Origin: an uncultured Actinomyces sp.
GTDB lineage: Bacteria > Actinomycetota > Actinomycetes > Actinomycetales > Actinomycetaceae
Length of the DNA: 9,106 nucleotides
Assembly: GCA_938030835.1 (NCBI GenBank)
Contig: CALHID010000253.1
Coordinates: 1-9,106, forward strand
Reading direction: 5' to 3'
Below, in pieces: positions 1-5,768 of the stretch. The notes below the pieces were generated by a model that was not told the origin of the DNA, made no database searches, and worked only from the letters and a program-made list of their open reading frames with translations. Position numbers and translations under genes: made by a program. The first letter of the stretch is position 1. Each line of letters opens with the position of its first letter.

Positions 1-358
1 TACCGCCACCCTTGTGTTTCACCCAGTTAAAAAAAGAGCCCGTCAGCTTTTCTGGAACCTCCTGAGTCCGGCCTTGGTCAAAAGAAAACCAACTGCGTGC
101 ATACACATAGGACGCCAAAATATAGCGGTAATCCACATCGCGCGAGGACAAGCTACATAAAAACGCCTGTGCCGCATCCTCTAAAGACACAGCCTCAAAG
201 ACCCGCTCCAAGAGATCAAGCGCCTGGTCGAGAGTAATAGGCCGGTCCTCAACAACCACTCCCATCTTCCGAGCATAAGCAAGCTCCTCAGCACTTACCG
301 AATGCTTCTTCCGATCGTCCATCAAACGATTCAGAATCTGAACAGCCCTCTTATCCAC
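1..358 (-). CDS. unrecognised protein, 3' end outside window
   Basis: The minus strand is open from a GTG at 358 to the window edge (119 codons seen, no stop). It begins VDKRAVQILNRLMDDRKKHS and continues as a soluble, probably helical protein with no signal peptide, no membrane segment and no motif I recognise. It lies 39 bp after the macrodomain stop and in the same reading frame, so it is probably cotranscribed with it. An AAGG lies about 11 nt before the GTG, which is a rather long spacing; an ATG at 322 is the alternative start but has no ribosome binding site. My hand count gives about 51% G+C, lower than most genes here, and codon use is more T-ending, which hints at separate ancestry. 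I assign no function. By position it may belong to the ADP-ribosylation module. Confidence 0.6.
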   Translation of the reverse strand, partial: MDKRAVQILNRLMDDRKKHSVSAEELAYARKMGVVVEDRPITLDQALDLLERVFEAVSLEDAAQAFLCSLSSRDVDYRYILASYVYARSWFSFDQGRTQEVPEKLTGSFFNWVKHKGGG

Positions 359-397
359 GCTTGCTTCGCCCTTCGAAGTGCCCGGAGCGCTAAAACC

Positions 398-1186
398 CTA
401 GAATCCCAAGAGCCTGCGATAAATCGCCGCATCCTCATCCGAGAACACATCAAACACAACAACCATGGGGGACTGGGTCGCAGTGAGCCACTGATTGACC
501 ACATCCACCGCGACCTCGGCAGCATCCTGCTTCGGGTAGCCAAAAACGCCCGTCGAAATACAGCAGAAGGCAAGCGAGCCCATCCCGCTCTCCTGCGCCA
601 AATCCAGGCAATTCAGGTAGGAGCTCATCAGCTCGAAACGGTACATGTCAGCGCTCTCGCCGGCGGGCACAATCGGCCCGACCGTGTGAATCACGCGCTG
701 CGAAGGCAAGTTATACGCCCCCGTAATCTTCGCCCTGCCCGTCGGCTCCTCGTGGCCCTGTTCCTCCATGAGCTGGGCGCACTCCAAACGCAACTGGACG
801 CCCGCGAAAGTATGAATCGCATTATCAATGCACGCATGCCCGGGTTCCCAACATCCCAGCATCTGTGAGTTCGCTGCGTTCACAATCGCATCCGCCGCAA
901 GCCTCGTAATGTCACCGCGCCACAGGCGAATGTTCGGGTGCAGGGGCGCGACCTCGGCCTCGTCAATGGAAACAACGCCATCCCCGGCAATCAACTCACT
1001 GAGCAACTGATCCTGCAAAGCCAGCCACTGCGGCGAGGCGGGCATGGGCGGGCGCGTATTGGTCAACGCGCGGAACTGCCCCCACATCTCATCGACGCCT
1101 GTCGGTGCGGGCACCTGGATGCCGCGCTCCTTGCACAGCCCGGCAATCAATGGGGTCAACAGCTCAAGCTTCCGACGGGGCCACAT
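398..1186 (-). CDS. zinc-type macrodomain protein-ADP-ribose hydrolase
   Basis: A 262-residue cytoplasmic protein. Residues 1-80 form a helical N-terminal extension; the macrodomain starts near residue 85. Visible motifs are GDIT (91-94), VNAAN (102-106), GCWEPGHACIDNAIH (111-125) and ISTGVFGYP (210-218), the last being the phosphate-binding loop. C112, H117 and C119 match the zinc ligands of the Zn-macrodomain class known from staphylococcal and streptococcal SirTM operons, which remove mono-ADP-ribose from protein side chains. The N-terminal extension and total length suit that class rather than the shorter MacroD or YmdB proteins. The ATG at 1186 is chosen because AAAGGA sits 5 nt upstream; a TTG at 1201 would lie upstream of that site. 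The sirtuin lies upstream on the same strand after a 205-bp gap. Function is known for the family; action on this sirtuin's product is inferred from pairing. Confidence 0.92.
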   Translation of the reverse strand: MWPRRKLELLTPLIAGLCKERGIQVPAPTGVDEMWGQFRALTNTRPPMPASPQWLALQDQLLSELIAGDGVVSIDEAEVAPLHPNIRLWRGDITRLAADAIVNAANSQMLGCWEPGHACIDNAIHTFAGVQLRLECAQLMEEQGHEEPTGRAKITGAYNLPSQRVIHTVGPIVPAGESADMYRFELMSSYLNCLDLAQESGMGSLAFCCISTGVFGYPKQDAAEVAVDVVNQWLTATQSPMVVVFDVFSDEDAAIYRRLLGF

Positions 1187-1391
1187 AATCGTCCTTTCCA
1201 AAAGACGTGGGCTGGCAACAGTGTAGTTCCATGGCGCTCATAGGATCACGTTGTTTGAGTATTGCCTAGTAGGCGCAAGGTCGTGCAGGGTTCGAGGAAT
1301 ACGGGCGCAACCCCCGGGGCTACCGGTCCGCGTCTGCGGGATATCAGGAGCTCGTGTACATGAGGCTGGAACTGTAGCGCTACGAGGGCGG
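1187..1391. other. sirtuin-macrodomain intergenic spacer
   Basis: This 205-bp spacer is longer than expected inside a tight operon. Just at and after the sirtuin stop there are two short dyads: AGGGC-N5-GCCCT (1385-1399, overlapping the stop codon) and the palindrome GTAGCGCTAC (1375-1384). Neither is followed by a T run, so termination is uncertain. On the minus strand TACACT at 1226-1221 could be a -10 box for the macrodomain gene, but its -35 position (TGATCC) is poor. I see no convincing small gene. Confidence 0.3.
1192..1197 (-). promoter_or_regulatory. ribosome binding site of macrodomain gene
   Basis: AAAGGA on the minus strand, 5 nt before the ATG at 1186. It lies inside the extension that a start at TTG 1201 would give, so it decides for the ATG. 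Confidence 0.75.
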
Positions 1392-2249
1392 CTAGCCCTG
1401 TCGTACTTGCAAAGCTAGGGTGAGCGCCTCGTGGATATCCCCATCGATGAGGATCGAGCGATCGCGGATCTCGGCAGGGGCCTGCGCGTAGTCAAAGTTC
1501 ACGCACGCGTAAGTTGCTGAGGCATTGGTGTAGGTGTGCTTCCAGAACGGGTACTTGATAATTCCCGGGGTATTCGCCCCAACACCAAGCTCAAGGAAGA
1601 CGATATCGCCGCCCGCGTGGGCCTCGAGGAAATCCTGGTACCTACGGGCAGCCTGATGCCATCCCGCATCCTCAACGAAAGTCGCATCAGCGCGCAGATT
1701 CATGCTCATAGGCTCACCACACCTAGGGCAGTAGGGGACAAGCTCCCCGGGGACTCGCATGTCATGCTGTTCCTCAACCATGCGCGCCACGGCCTCGAAA
1801 TTGTCATAGGTCGAGTCGTGACAAGGAATGCTGCACTGCCACAGGCCGTAGTCGCCCTGGGTGTAGAACAGACGTTCCTTGGGGAATCCTGCGAGCTGGA
1901 AGCGGTGGTCAACATTCGTTGTGAGGACGAAGAAATCCTTGCCTGTGAGCAGTTGAAGGAGATTGTCATAGGTGTCTTTAGGAGCCTCAACATAGCGGTT
2001 GTACCAGATGTGGCGACTCCAATAAGCCCACTGCTCTTCCAACGTCTTGAATGGATAAAAGCCGGCCGAGTACATGTTGGAAAACCCGTAGGTCTCAATG
2101 AAATCCGCGAAGTATTCCTGGAAGCGTTCGCCACTGTAGGTGAAACCTGCGGCCGCTGACAGACCTGAGCCCGCGCCGACCATGACAGCATCCGCTGCGC
2201 TGATCGCATCCACAAGGCGCGAAATCTCGGCGTTCATTATCTGCTTCAT
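1392..2249 (-). CDS. class-M sirtuin (SirTM), protein ADP-ribosyltransferase
   Basis: A 285-residue Sir2-fold protein. The NAD-binding loop is GAGSGLSAAAGF (25-36), followed by TTNVDHRF (110-117), TQGDYG (130-135), a zinc module C139/C143 and C174/C177, and LGVGANTPG (221-229). Canonical deacetylase sirtuins carry a catalytic histidine where this protein has Q131 of TQGDYG. That change, with the N112/D114 pair, is the mark of macrodomain-linked SirTM enzymes, which transfer ADP-ribose from NAD+ to protein (in Firmicutes, to lipoylated GcvH-L) and show little deacetylation. The start at 2249 has AGGAG 5 nt upstream. The ORF could extend to an ATG at 2330, but that start has only 3 nt between it and the previous stop. 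It follows the oxidoreductase by 84 bp. The class call is firm; the substrate here is unknown. Confidence 0.92.
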   Translation of the reverse strand: MKQIMNAEISRLVDAISAADAVMVGAGSGLSAAAGFTYSGERFQEYFADFIETYGFSNMYSAGFYPFKTLEEQWAYWSRHIWYNRYVEAPKDTYDNLLQLLTGKDFFVLTTNVDHRFQLAGFPKERLFYTQGDYGLWQCSIPCHDSTYDNFEAVARMVEEQHDMRVPGELVPYCPRCGEPMSMNLRADATFVEDAGWHQAARRYQDFLEAHAGGDIVFLELGVGANTPGIIKYPFWKHTYTNASATYACVNFDYAQAPAEIRDRSILIDGDIHEALTLALQVRQG

Positions 2250-2254
2250 TGGAA

Positions 2255-2259
2255 CTCCT
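2255..2259 (-). promoter_or_regulatory. ribosome binding site of sirtuin gene
   Basis: AGGAG on the minus strand with a 5-nt spacer to the ATG at 2249. It argues against the longer start at 2330, whose extra 27 residues precede the normal Sir2 N-terminus. Confidence 0.75.
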
Positions 2260-2333
2260 ACGGGTTTTCCGATCGTGTAATGGATTGGGGCTGCTTCGAA
2301 TGCGTGCCCGATTGTGAGCGCAAGGTGCATCCC

Positions 2334-2969
2334 TTACTTACGGACAACGCTGATGCGCTGGCCTACGTGGTTGCCGGATTCGATTTCATCGAGCATGGCC
2401 ACGGCGAAGTCAGCGTAGGAAATGATTGATTCTCCGCGCTCGTTGAGCGTGAGTTCCTCACCGCCAAGAATGTACTCGCCGGTGCTCTCACCATCGGCCT
2501 GGAAATCGCAAGCGGGCGAAATGTAGGTCCAGCGGACGTCCTTGCGCTCGCGAAGCTCGGTGAGCGCCTCGGCCATCGCAAGAGCAAGCGGCTTAAAGGC
2601 CTCGGGGAAATCAGGGGTCTGGGCGACCGTCAGCGTGTGCTCGGGGTTCACGTAGAGGCTGCCCGCTCCGCCGACGATCAACAGGCGAGTGTCGGTGCCT
2701 GAGAGGATATCGCTCAGGTGAGCCAGAGTCGTTGAATGCTGAGGCAGGGTTTCCGGGGTCCAAGCGCCGAAAGCGTCAACAACCGCGTCAAAGCCCTCAA
2801 GGTCCTGAGCGGTGAGCTCCATAATGTCCTTGATGACGGCCTTCTGGGCGGGAGTCCTGTTTTCAGAGCGGACAAAGACGGTCAAATCATGTCCGCGTTC
2901 CAGTGCTTCCTTGACGATGAACTGTCCGGCTTTTCCGTTTGCTGCGACGACCGCGATTGACAGAGCCAT
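2334..2969 (-). CDS. NAD(P)-binding oxidoreductase (NmrA/atypical SDR-like)
   Basis: A 211-residue single-domain Rossmann protein. The N-terminus MALSIAVVAANGKAGQFIVKE gives the first beta strand and a dinucleotide loop of the A/G-x-x-G-x-x-G type (residues 9-15), and a later strand reads LLIVGGAGSL. The C-terminal part (WTYISPACDF, then TGEYILGGEELTLNERGESIISYADFAVAMLDEIE) is typical of the NAD(P)H-binding family PF13460 that often stands divergent from HxlR regulators. The substrate cannot be read from sequence; reduction of quinones or other electrophiles is a guess from that context. Start ATG at 2969 has AAGGA 6 nt upstream. Its promoter should lie in the 159-bp divergent region shared with the HxlR gene. 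As first gene of the minus-strand run it may be cotranscribed with the sirtuin. Confidence 0.82.
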   Translation of the reverse strand: MALSIAVVAANGKAGQFIVKEALERGHDLTVFVRSENRTPAQKAVIKDIMELTAQDLEGFDAVVDAFGAWTPETLPQHSTTLAHLSDILSGTDTRLLIVGGAGSLYVNPEHTLTVAQTPDFPEAFKPLALAMAEALTELRERKDVRWTYISPACDFQADGESTGEYILGGEELTLNERGESIISYADFAVAMLDEIESGNHVGQRISVVRK

Positions 2970-3028
2970 GAGTTTTCCTTCGATTATTTGTGCGAGTAAA
3001 TCGCTCTGTTTTTGTACGTGTGACAGCG

Positions 3029-3034
3029 TAGAAT
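3029..3034 (+). promoter_or_regulatory. possible -10 box, HxlR gene
   Basis: TAGAAT is a good match to a -10 box, but the -35 position 17 bp upstream (CTGTTT) is weak. If used, transcription would start near 3041 and the TAGGTACCTA palindrome would lie in the leader. It competes with the extended -10 at 3069-3077. Confidence 0.25.
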
Positions 3035-3068
3035 TAATGCAAGCGATTCAGAAGTAGGCACTATTTTG

Positions 3069-3092
3069 TGCTATAGGTACCTAAAAGTAACT
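3069..3092 (+). promoter_or_regulatory. candidate HxlR operator over an extended -10
   Basis: TG-C-TATAGG (3069-3077) resembles an extended -10 box for the HxlR gene. It overlaps the perfect palindrome TAGGTACCTA (3074-3083). The octamer AGGTACCT (3075-3082) recurs as AAGTAACT (3085-3092), two mismatches and exactly 10 bp downstream, one helical turn. Such paired short boxes over the promoter would suit an autoregulating HxlR dimer. The assignment is inference; no -35 box is clear. Confidence 0.4.
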
Positions 3093-3128
3093 ATTGGCGC
3101 TGGCCTGCGAAGACCAAAGGGAAAGAAA

Positions 3129-3479
3129 ATGAATTCACGGCTTGAGAACTTGCCGCCGTGCCCAGTTGAGACGACTTTGACCCTGATTGGGAACAAATGG
3201 CAGGTGCTGATCTTGCGAGATCTGAGCGATAAAGGAACCATGCGTTTCAAAGAACTCCAGCGCTCGATCGGATCGATTTCGCAAAAGGTCTTGACGACGA
3301 ATCTGCGCACCATGGAGGACGCGGGCATTGTCCACCGCGAGGTTTTCGCCGAGGTCCCGCCGCGCGTGGAGTACTCGCTCACTGAGCTGGGCCACAGCCT
3401 GCAGCCCGTCCTCGAGGCCATGCGCGTGTGGGGAGAGAACTATAAGCGTGAGTTGGGTGCTCTTCCGCGTCGGGCGTAG
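3129..3479 (+). CDS. HxlR-family winged-helix regulator, possible one-Cys redox sensor
   Basis: A 116-residue protein of the usual HxlR length. After MNSRLENLPPCPVETT comes the family hallmark LIGNKWQVLILRDL, then MRFKELQRSIGSISQKVLTTNLRTMEDAGIVHRE (recognition helix), EVPPRVEYSLTELGHSL (wing) and a C-terminal dimerisation helix. C11 lies just before the first helix, where YodB, HypR and QorR-type members carry the cysteine that senses quinones, disulfide stress or aldehydes. The ATG at 3129 has AAAGGGA about 8 nt upstream; an in-frame ATG at 3066 would add 21 residues atypical of the family. It is divergent from the NAD(P)-binding oxidoreductase, a common arrangement in which the regulator controls the enzyme and itself. 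The glycosyltransferase starts 9 bp after its stop. Confidence 0.9.
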   Translation: MNSRLENLPPCPVETTLTLIGNKWQVLILRDLSDKGTMRFKELQRSIGSISQKVLTTNLRTMEDAGIVHREVFAEVPPRVEYSLTELGHSLQPVLEAMRVWGENYKRELGALPRRA

Positions 3480-3488
3480 CCTTAAACC

Positions 3489-4652
3489 GTGAAAATCCTT
3501 GTTGTCCCCATGCTGGCCCGCTCGCGGATGGGCGGTCCGTGGTCGCGCGCGCAGCAGATCGCTCGCGCATTTCTTAGCCGCGGCCACGAGGTCACGCTAG
3601 CGTGGGGAAACGACGGAAACTGCGTCGATCCGGTTGCCCCGACATTCGAAATTCCCGTTCCCTCACCCCTTGGCCTTCCCGAGGCCGTCGCCCGTTACAC
3701 CTTTCCGCTGGCCTCGCGCCTGGGACTGATGGGACGTAAGCCCGTTCATAGTTTCGAAGAAGTGCTGTGGCTAACGGGGGCTTTGGATTATCGCTACAGC
3801 TGCGCGGTCGTTGAGAAGCTCCGTGAATTCATGCGCACCTGGCGCCCCGACGTTGTCTACTCGGAATTCAACCTGGCTGCGGTGATCGCCGCCCGCGCCG
3901 AGGGAATCCCATGCGTGGGTAGCGGTTCGCAGCCGACGACCGCCGCCTACGCCTCAAACCCGCGAAAATCAGCGGGAATTCGACGCCTACTGCGCGAGAT
4001 GAGCATGCCCGCCCCGGCCTCGTCCCTGACCATTCTTGAGGGGATGAAACGGCGCTTCATTCCGAGCTCTCCCTCGCTGGAACCGGAGGCGGGGGAGCGG
4101 GCAATCTACTGCGGTTTTCTTGGCGAAGTTCTGCAGCTGGATGCTCGCAGCACCGATCGTGATTGCGCGGTGGTCTACCTCGGCTCGGGCAGTGTCCCTG
4201 CGGGAGTTGCCGTGCGAGTGGGCCGGCAGCTCTCGAGCGCGCTTGGCTGCGATGTGTACGTCGCAGGTGTGCCCGAAGCGGTCTACGCTGCAGCTGGCGG
4301 CGAGGTGCACTGCGCGCCTCGCCTCAACTTTGCCGAGCTCCTGCCGCGCGCCCGTGTCATGGTCCATCACGGAGGGCAAAACTCGATGATAGACGTGCTG
4401 GCTTACGAAGTCCCCCAAGTCGTCGTACCCGGGCGGGTTTTTGAGCGCCAATTCAACGCCGAGGCCGTCGAGCGCACCTGCTGTGGCCTGAGCGTGCGCG
4501 CACCCAAGCCCGCTCTCATTGCCGAGGCCGCGCTGCGCCTCGTTAATGAAGTGGCCCTGACTGGTGGGCTTGCGAGGCTGCGCGACGAACTGTTGGAATT
4601 GGGCGGAACTGAGCGGATTGTCAGTGAGGTTGAGGAGATTCTCTGCTTGTAG
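3489..4652 (+). CDS. GT1/MGT-like glycosyltransferase
   Basis: A 387-residue GT-B fold protein. The N-terminal domain opens with MKILVVPMLARSRMGGPWSR, a first beta strand and acceptor-side loop as in macrolide/UDP-glycosyltransferases (also MurG-like). The C-terminal donor domain contains YLGSGSVP (230-237), then PRLNFAELLPRARVMVHHGGQNS (ending at 299) and VVPGRVFERQFNAEAVE (312-328), matching the UGT donor loop with its HGG-x-NS and the following P and Q/N positions. It has no signal peptide or membrane segment. Start is GTG at 3489, directly at the Rossmann strand; there is no good ribosome binding site, so coupling to the HxlR gene ending 9 bp earlier is likely. Donor and acceptor are not readable. 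It could decorate a lipid, cell wall precursor or xenobiotic. A hairpin follows its stop. Confidence 0.85.
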   Translation: MKILVVPMLARSRMGGPWSRAQQIARAFLSRGHEVTLAWGNDGNCVDPVAPTFEIPVPSPLGLPEAVARYTFPLASRLGLMGRKPVHSFEEVLWLTGALDYRYSCAVVEKLREFMRTWRPDVVYSEFNLAAVIAARAEGIPCVGSGSQPTTAAYASNPRKSAGIRRLLREMSMPAPASSLTILEGMKRRFIPSSPSLEPEAGERAIYCGFLGEVLQLDARSTDRDCAVVYLGSGSVPAGVAVRVGRQLSSALGCDVYVAGVPEAVYAAAGGEVHCAPRLNFAELLPRARVMVHHGGQNSMIDVLAYEVPQVVVPGRVFERQFNAEAVERTCCGLSVRAPKPALIAEAALRLVNEVALTGGLARLRDELLELGGTERIVSEVEEILCL

Positions 4653-4657
4653 GACCT

Positions 4658-4680
4658 GCCCCGGTAGCAGATGCTGGGGC
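4658..4680 (+). terminator. possible terminator hairpin without T run
   Basis: Five bases after the glycosyltransferase stop, GCCCC pairs with GGGGC, with an inner AGC/GCT pair around an AGAT loop. There is no following T tract. A second weak dyad, GCCT-GAGCGG-AGGC followed by TTTCTT, lies near 4690-4706 and might complete the signal. Confidence 0.35.
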
Positions 4681-4733
4681 CTAGTGGGCCTGAGCGGAGG
4701 CTTTCTTACTTGAACTGCGCTATTCCCCAGACT

Positions 4734-4771
4734 CATTGACACCGTTTGGAGGCATTGACACAAGTTGGAGC
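4734..4771 (-). repeat. two 19-bp tandem units, reverse orientation
   Basis: CATTGACACCGTTTGGAGG (4734-4752) is followed directly by CATTGACACAAGTTGGAGC (4753-4771), with 15 of 19 positions the same. Read on the minus strand the core is GGTGTCAATG, the same family as the plus-strand units from 4809, so the two blocks form a large imperfect inverted repeat separated by 37 bp. Confidence 0.75.
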
Positions 4772-4808
4772 TTTGGATGGGTGGTTTTTGGGGTATGCGA
4801 TGCGTCCA

Positions 4809-4957
4809 AGTGGTGTCAATCGCGCCTAGTGGTGTCGATCCGGCCTACGGGTGCCGATCGCGCCTAATAGTGTCGATCCCACCTAAAAGCAGTGATGCGA
4901 AATAACAGCGATCTGGCATAACAGTGTTAATCCGACCGAGTAGCGCCGGCCAGACCT
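4809..4957 (+). repeat. about eight diverging 19-bp tandem units
   Basis: Units begin at 4809, 4828, 4847, 4866, 4885, 4904, 4920 and 4939. All are 19 bp except the sixth (16 bp). The first four are clear, for example AGTGGTGTCAATCGCGCCT and AGTGGTGTCGATCCGGCCT, sharing a core G-GTGTC-[AG]-ATC and an ending CCT. Units 5, 6 and 8 are strongly decayed; unit 7 (AACAGTGTTAATCCGACCG) is closer to the core. The array is noncoding and lies just beyond the TetR gene's 3' end. It is too short in period and lacks spacers for CRISPR. Function unknown; binding sites, a processing or termination element, or a minisatellite are possible. Confidence 0.7.
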
Positions 4958-5007
4958 GGTCGTCTAAACCGACGCCATGACAGGAGTCGCGCCCCTCGCC
5001 AACGCTC

Positions 5008-5748
5008 TCAGTTCCACCCGCGCAGGATCGCCTCGAGGCCTCGCTCAAACTGGGTGACGAAATCGTAGCGATCCTCAAGGAGATCCTGGATAAGTGGTCG
5101 CAGCGCCTGCGTATCCTCCGGGCTCAATGCGGCGCTCGCGGCCTGCAAATCGACTGGCTGCTCAGTGGTGCCGCCCACGGGCGGGACGACCTCGGCGGCA
5201 ACGAAAGCCGTCGTATAGATCGACACGGCGTTGACCAATCCGAGCATGTCTGCGTTCGGAGTGAAACCTCGCCGCGCGAGTGCCACGAACACGCGCGCCA
5301 GCTGAGAAAGCTGCTCGGGAGTCGACATCGGGTGCGTGAGCAGCAACATGACCGTGCCCGGATGCGCGCGAAGTGTGGCGGCCAGGCAGTGTGCGTACTC
5401 GCGCATGTAGGCCAGCAGTGGCGAGGCCGAGGCGGCCTGGGGTGCTCCTGGCGCGGCGGGTGTCGCCTCGGGCGAAACTGTGGACTCAGAGCGTCCCGGT
5501 AGGTCCACTTTCCCGCCCTCAACGCGAGCCAAGAATGAGTCGAAAGTCAGGCGCCAAACCTGTTCCGAAATTCCCTCCAATAGAGCAGCCTTGTCGGGAA
5601 TATGGCGATAAAACGCGGCCTGGGACACGCCTAAGCGCTTTCCCAAAGACCGCAGAGATAGAGCGGAGAGCCCCTCCTCATCAACCAATTCGAGCGCAGC
5701 AGACAAAATGATGTCTCGCGATAGCGCGCGTGGCTTTGATGATGGCAT
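5008..5748 (-). CDS. TetR-family repressor with TetR_C-like C-terminus
   Basis: A 246-residue regulator. Residues 9-56 are the TetR N-terminal domain: SRDIILSAALELVDEEGLSALSLRSLGKRLGVSQAAFYRHIPDKAALLEGI, with the helix-turn-helix at about 30-50. The rest is helical and ends DFVTQFERGLEAILRGWN, close to the ending of TetR_C (PF02909) proteins. An Ala/Pro/Ser-rich linker at about 84-108 separates helix segments and is unusually long. Start ATG at 5748 has GGAG 5 nt upstream. It is the last gene of the ABC exporter operon, 20 bp after the permease stop, and the operon promoter carries two TetR-type palindromes, so negative autoregulation released by an exporter substrate is the likely logic. The inducer is unknown. 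Confidence 0.9.
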   Translation of the reverse strand: MPSSKPRALSRDIILSAALELVDEEGLSALSLRSLGKRLGVSQAAFYRHIPDKAALLEGISEQVWRLTFDSFLARVEGGKVDLPGRSESTVSPEATPAAPGAPQAASASPLLAYMREYAHCLAATLRAHPGTVMLLLTHPMSTPEQLSQLARVFVALARRGFTPNADMLGLVNAVSIYTTAFVAAEVVPPVGGTTEQPVDLQAASAALSPEDTQALRPLIQDLLEDRYDFVTQFERGLEAILRGWN

Positions 5749-5768
5749 GGACTCTCCGCTCGGGTGGA

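Larger units (their letters stand above)
4653..5007. other. convergent intergenic region
   Basis: This 355-bp gap lies between the converging ends of the glycosyltransferase and TetR genes. It holds a hairpin at 4658-4680 and the 19-bp repeat family at 4734-4957. No ORF with a credible start, ribosome binding site or protein character was found; open frames here run through the repeats, whose 19-bp period shifts frame each unit. Confidence 0.7.

Noticed and set aside
398..1186. DarTG-type toxin-antitoxin (macrodomain as DarG)
   Set aside because: The Zn-macro signature and N-terminal extension differ from DarG, and no DarT-like gene is present.
1187..1201. Macrodomain start at TTG 1201
   Set aside because: It lies upstream of a good AAAGGA site that is correctly spaced for the ATG at 1186.
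1536..2159. Plus-strand ORF of 207 codons opposite the sirtuin
   Set aside because: It is a mirror of the sirtuin reading frame; all family motifs are on the minus strand.
1392..2249. SIR2 antiphage effector (Thoeris, pAgo-SIR2 or DSR type)
   Set aside because: It is a small single-domain protein with SirTM motifs and a macrodomain partner; there is no TIR, SLOG, Argonaute or helicase partner.
2250..2330. Longer sirtuin start at ATG 2330
   Set aside because: Only 3 nt after the upstream stop, and the AGGAG at 2255-2259 serves the ATG at 2249, where the Sir2 fold begins.
3066..3128. HxlR start at ATG 3066
   Set aside because: It would cover the likely promoter and operator and add residues foreign to the family; the ATG at 3129 has AAAGGGA upstream.
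3987..4763. Minus-strand ORF of 258 codons opposite the glycosyltransferase
   Set aside because: It is long only because of GC-rich coding on the other strand; the GT-B motifs are on the plus strand.
4809..4957. CRISPR array
   Set aside because: Units are 19 bp, directly adjacent and diverging, with no unique spacers and no cas genes.
4845..5078. Minus-strand ORF of 77 codons over the repeats
   Set aside because: It overlaps the TetR 3' end and runs through repeats with a 19-bp period; no ribosome binding site or family character.
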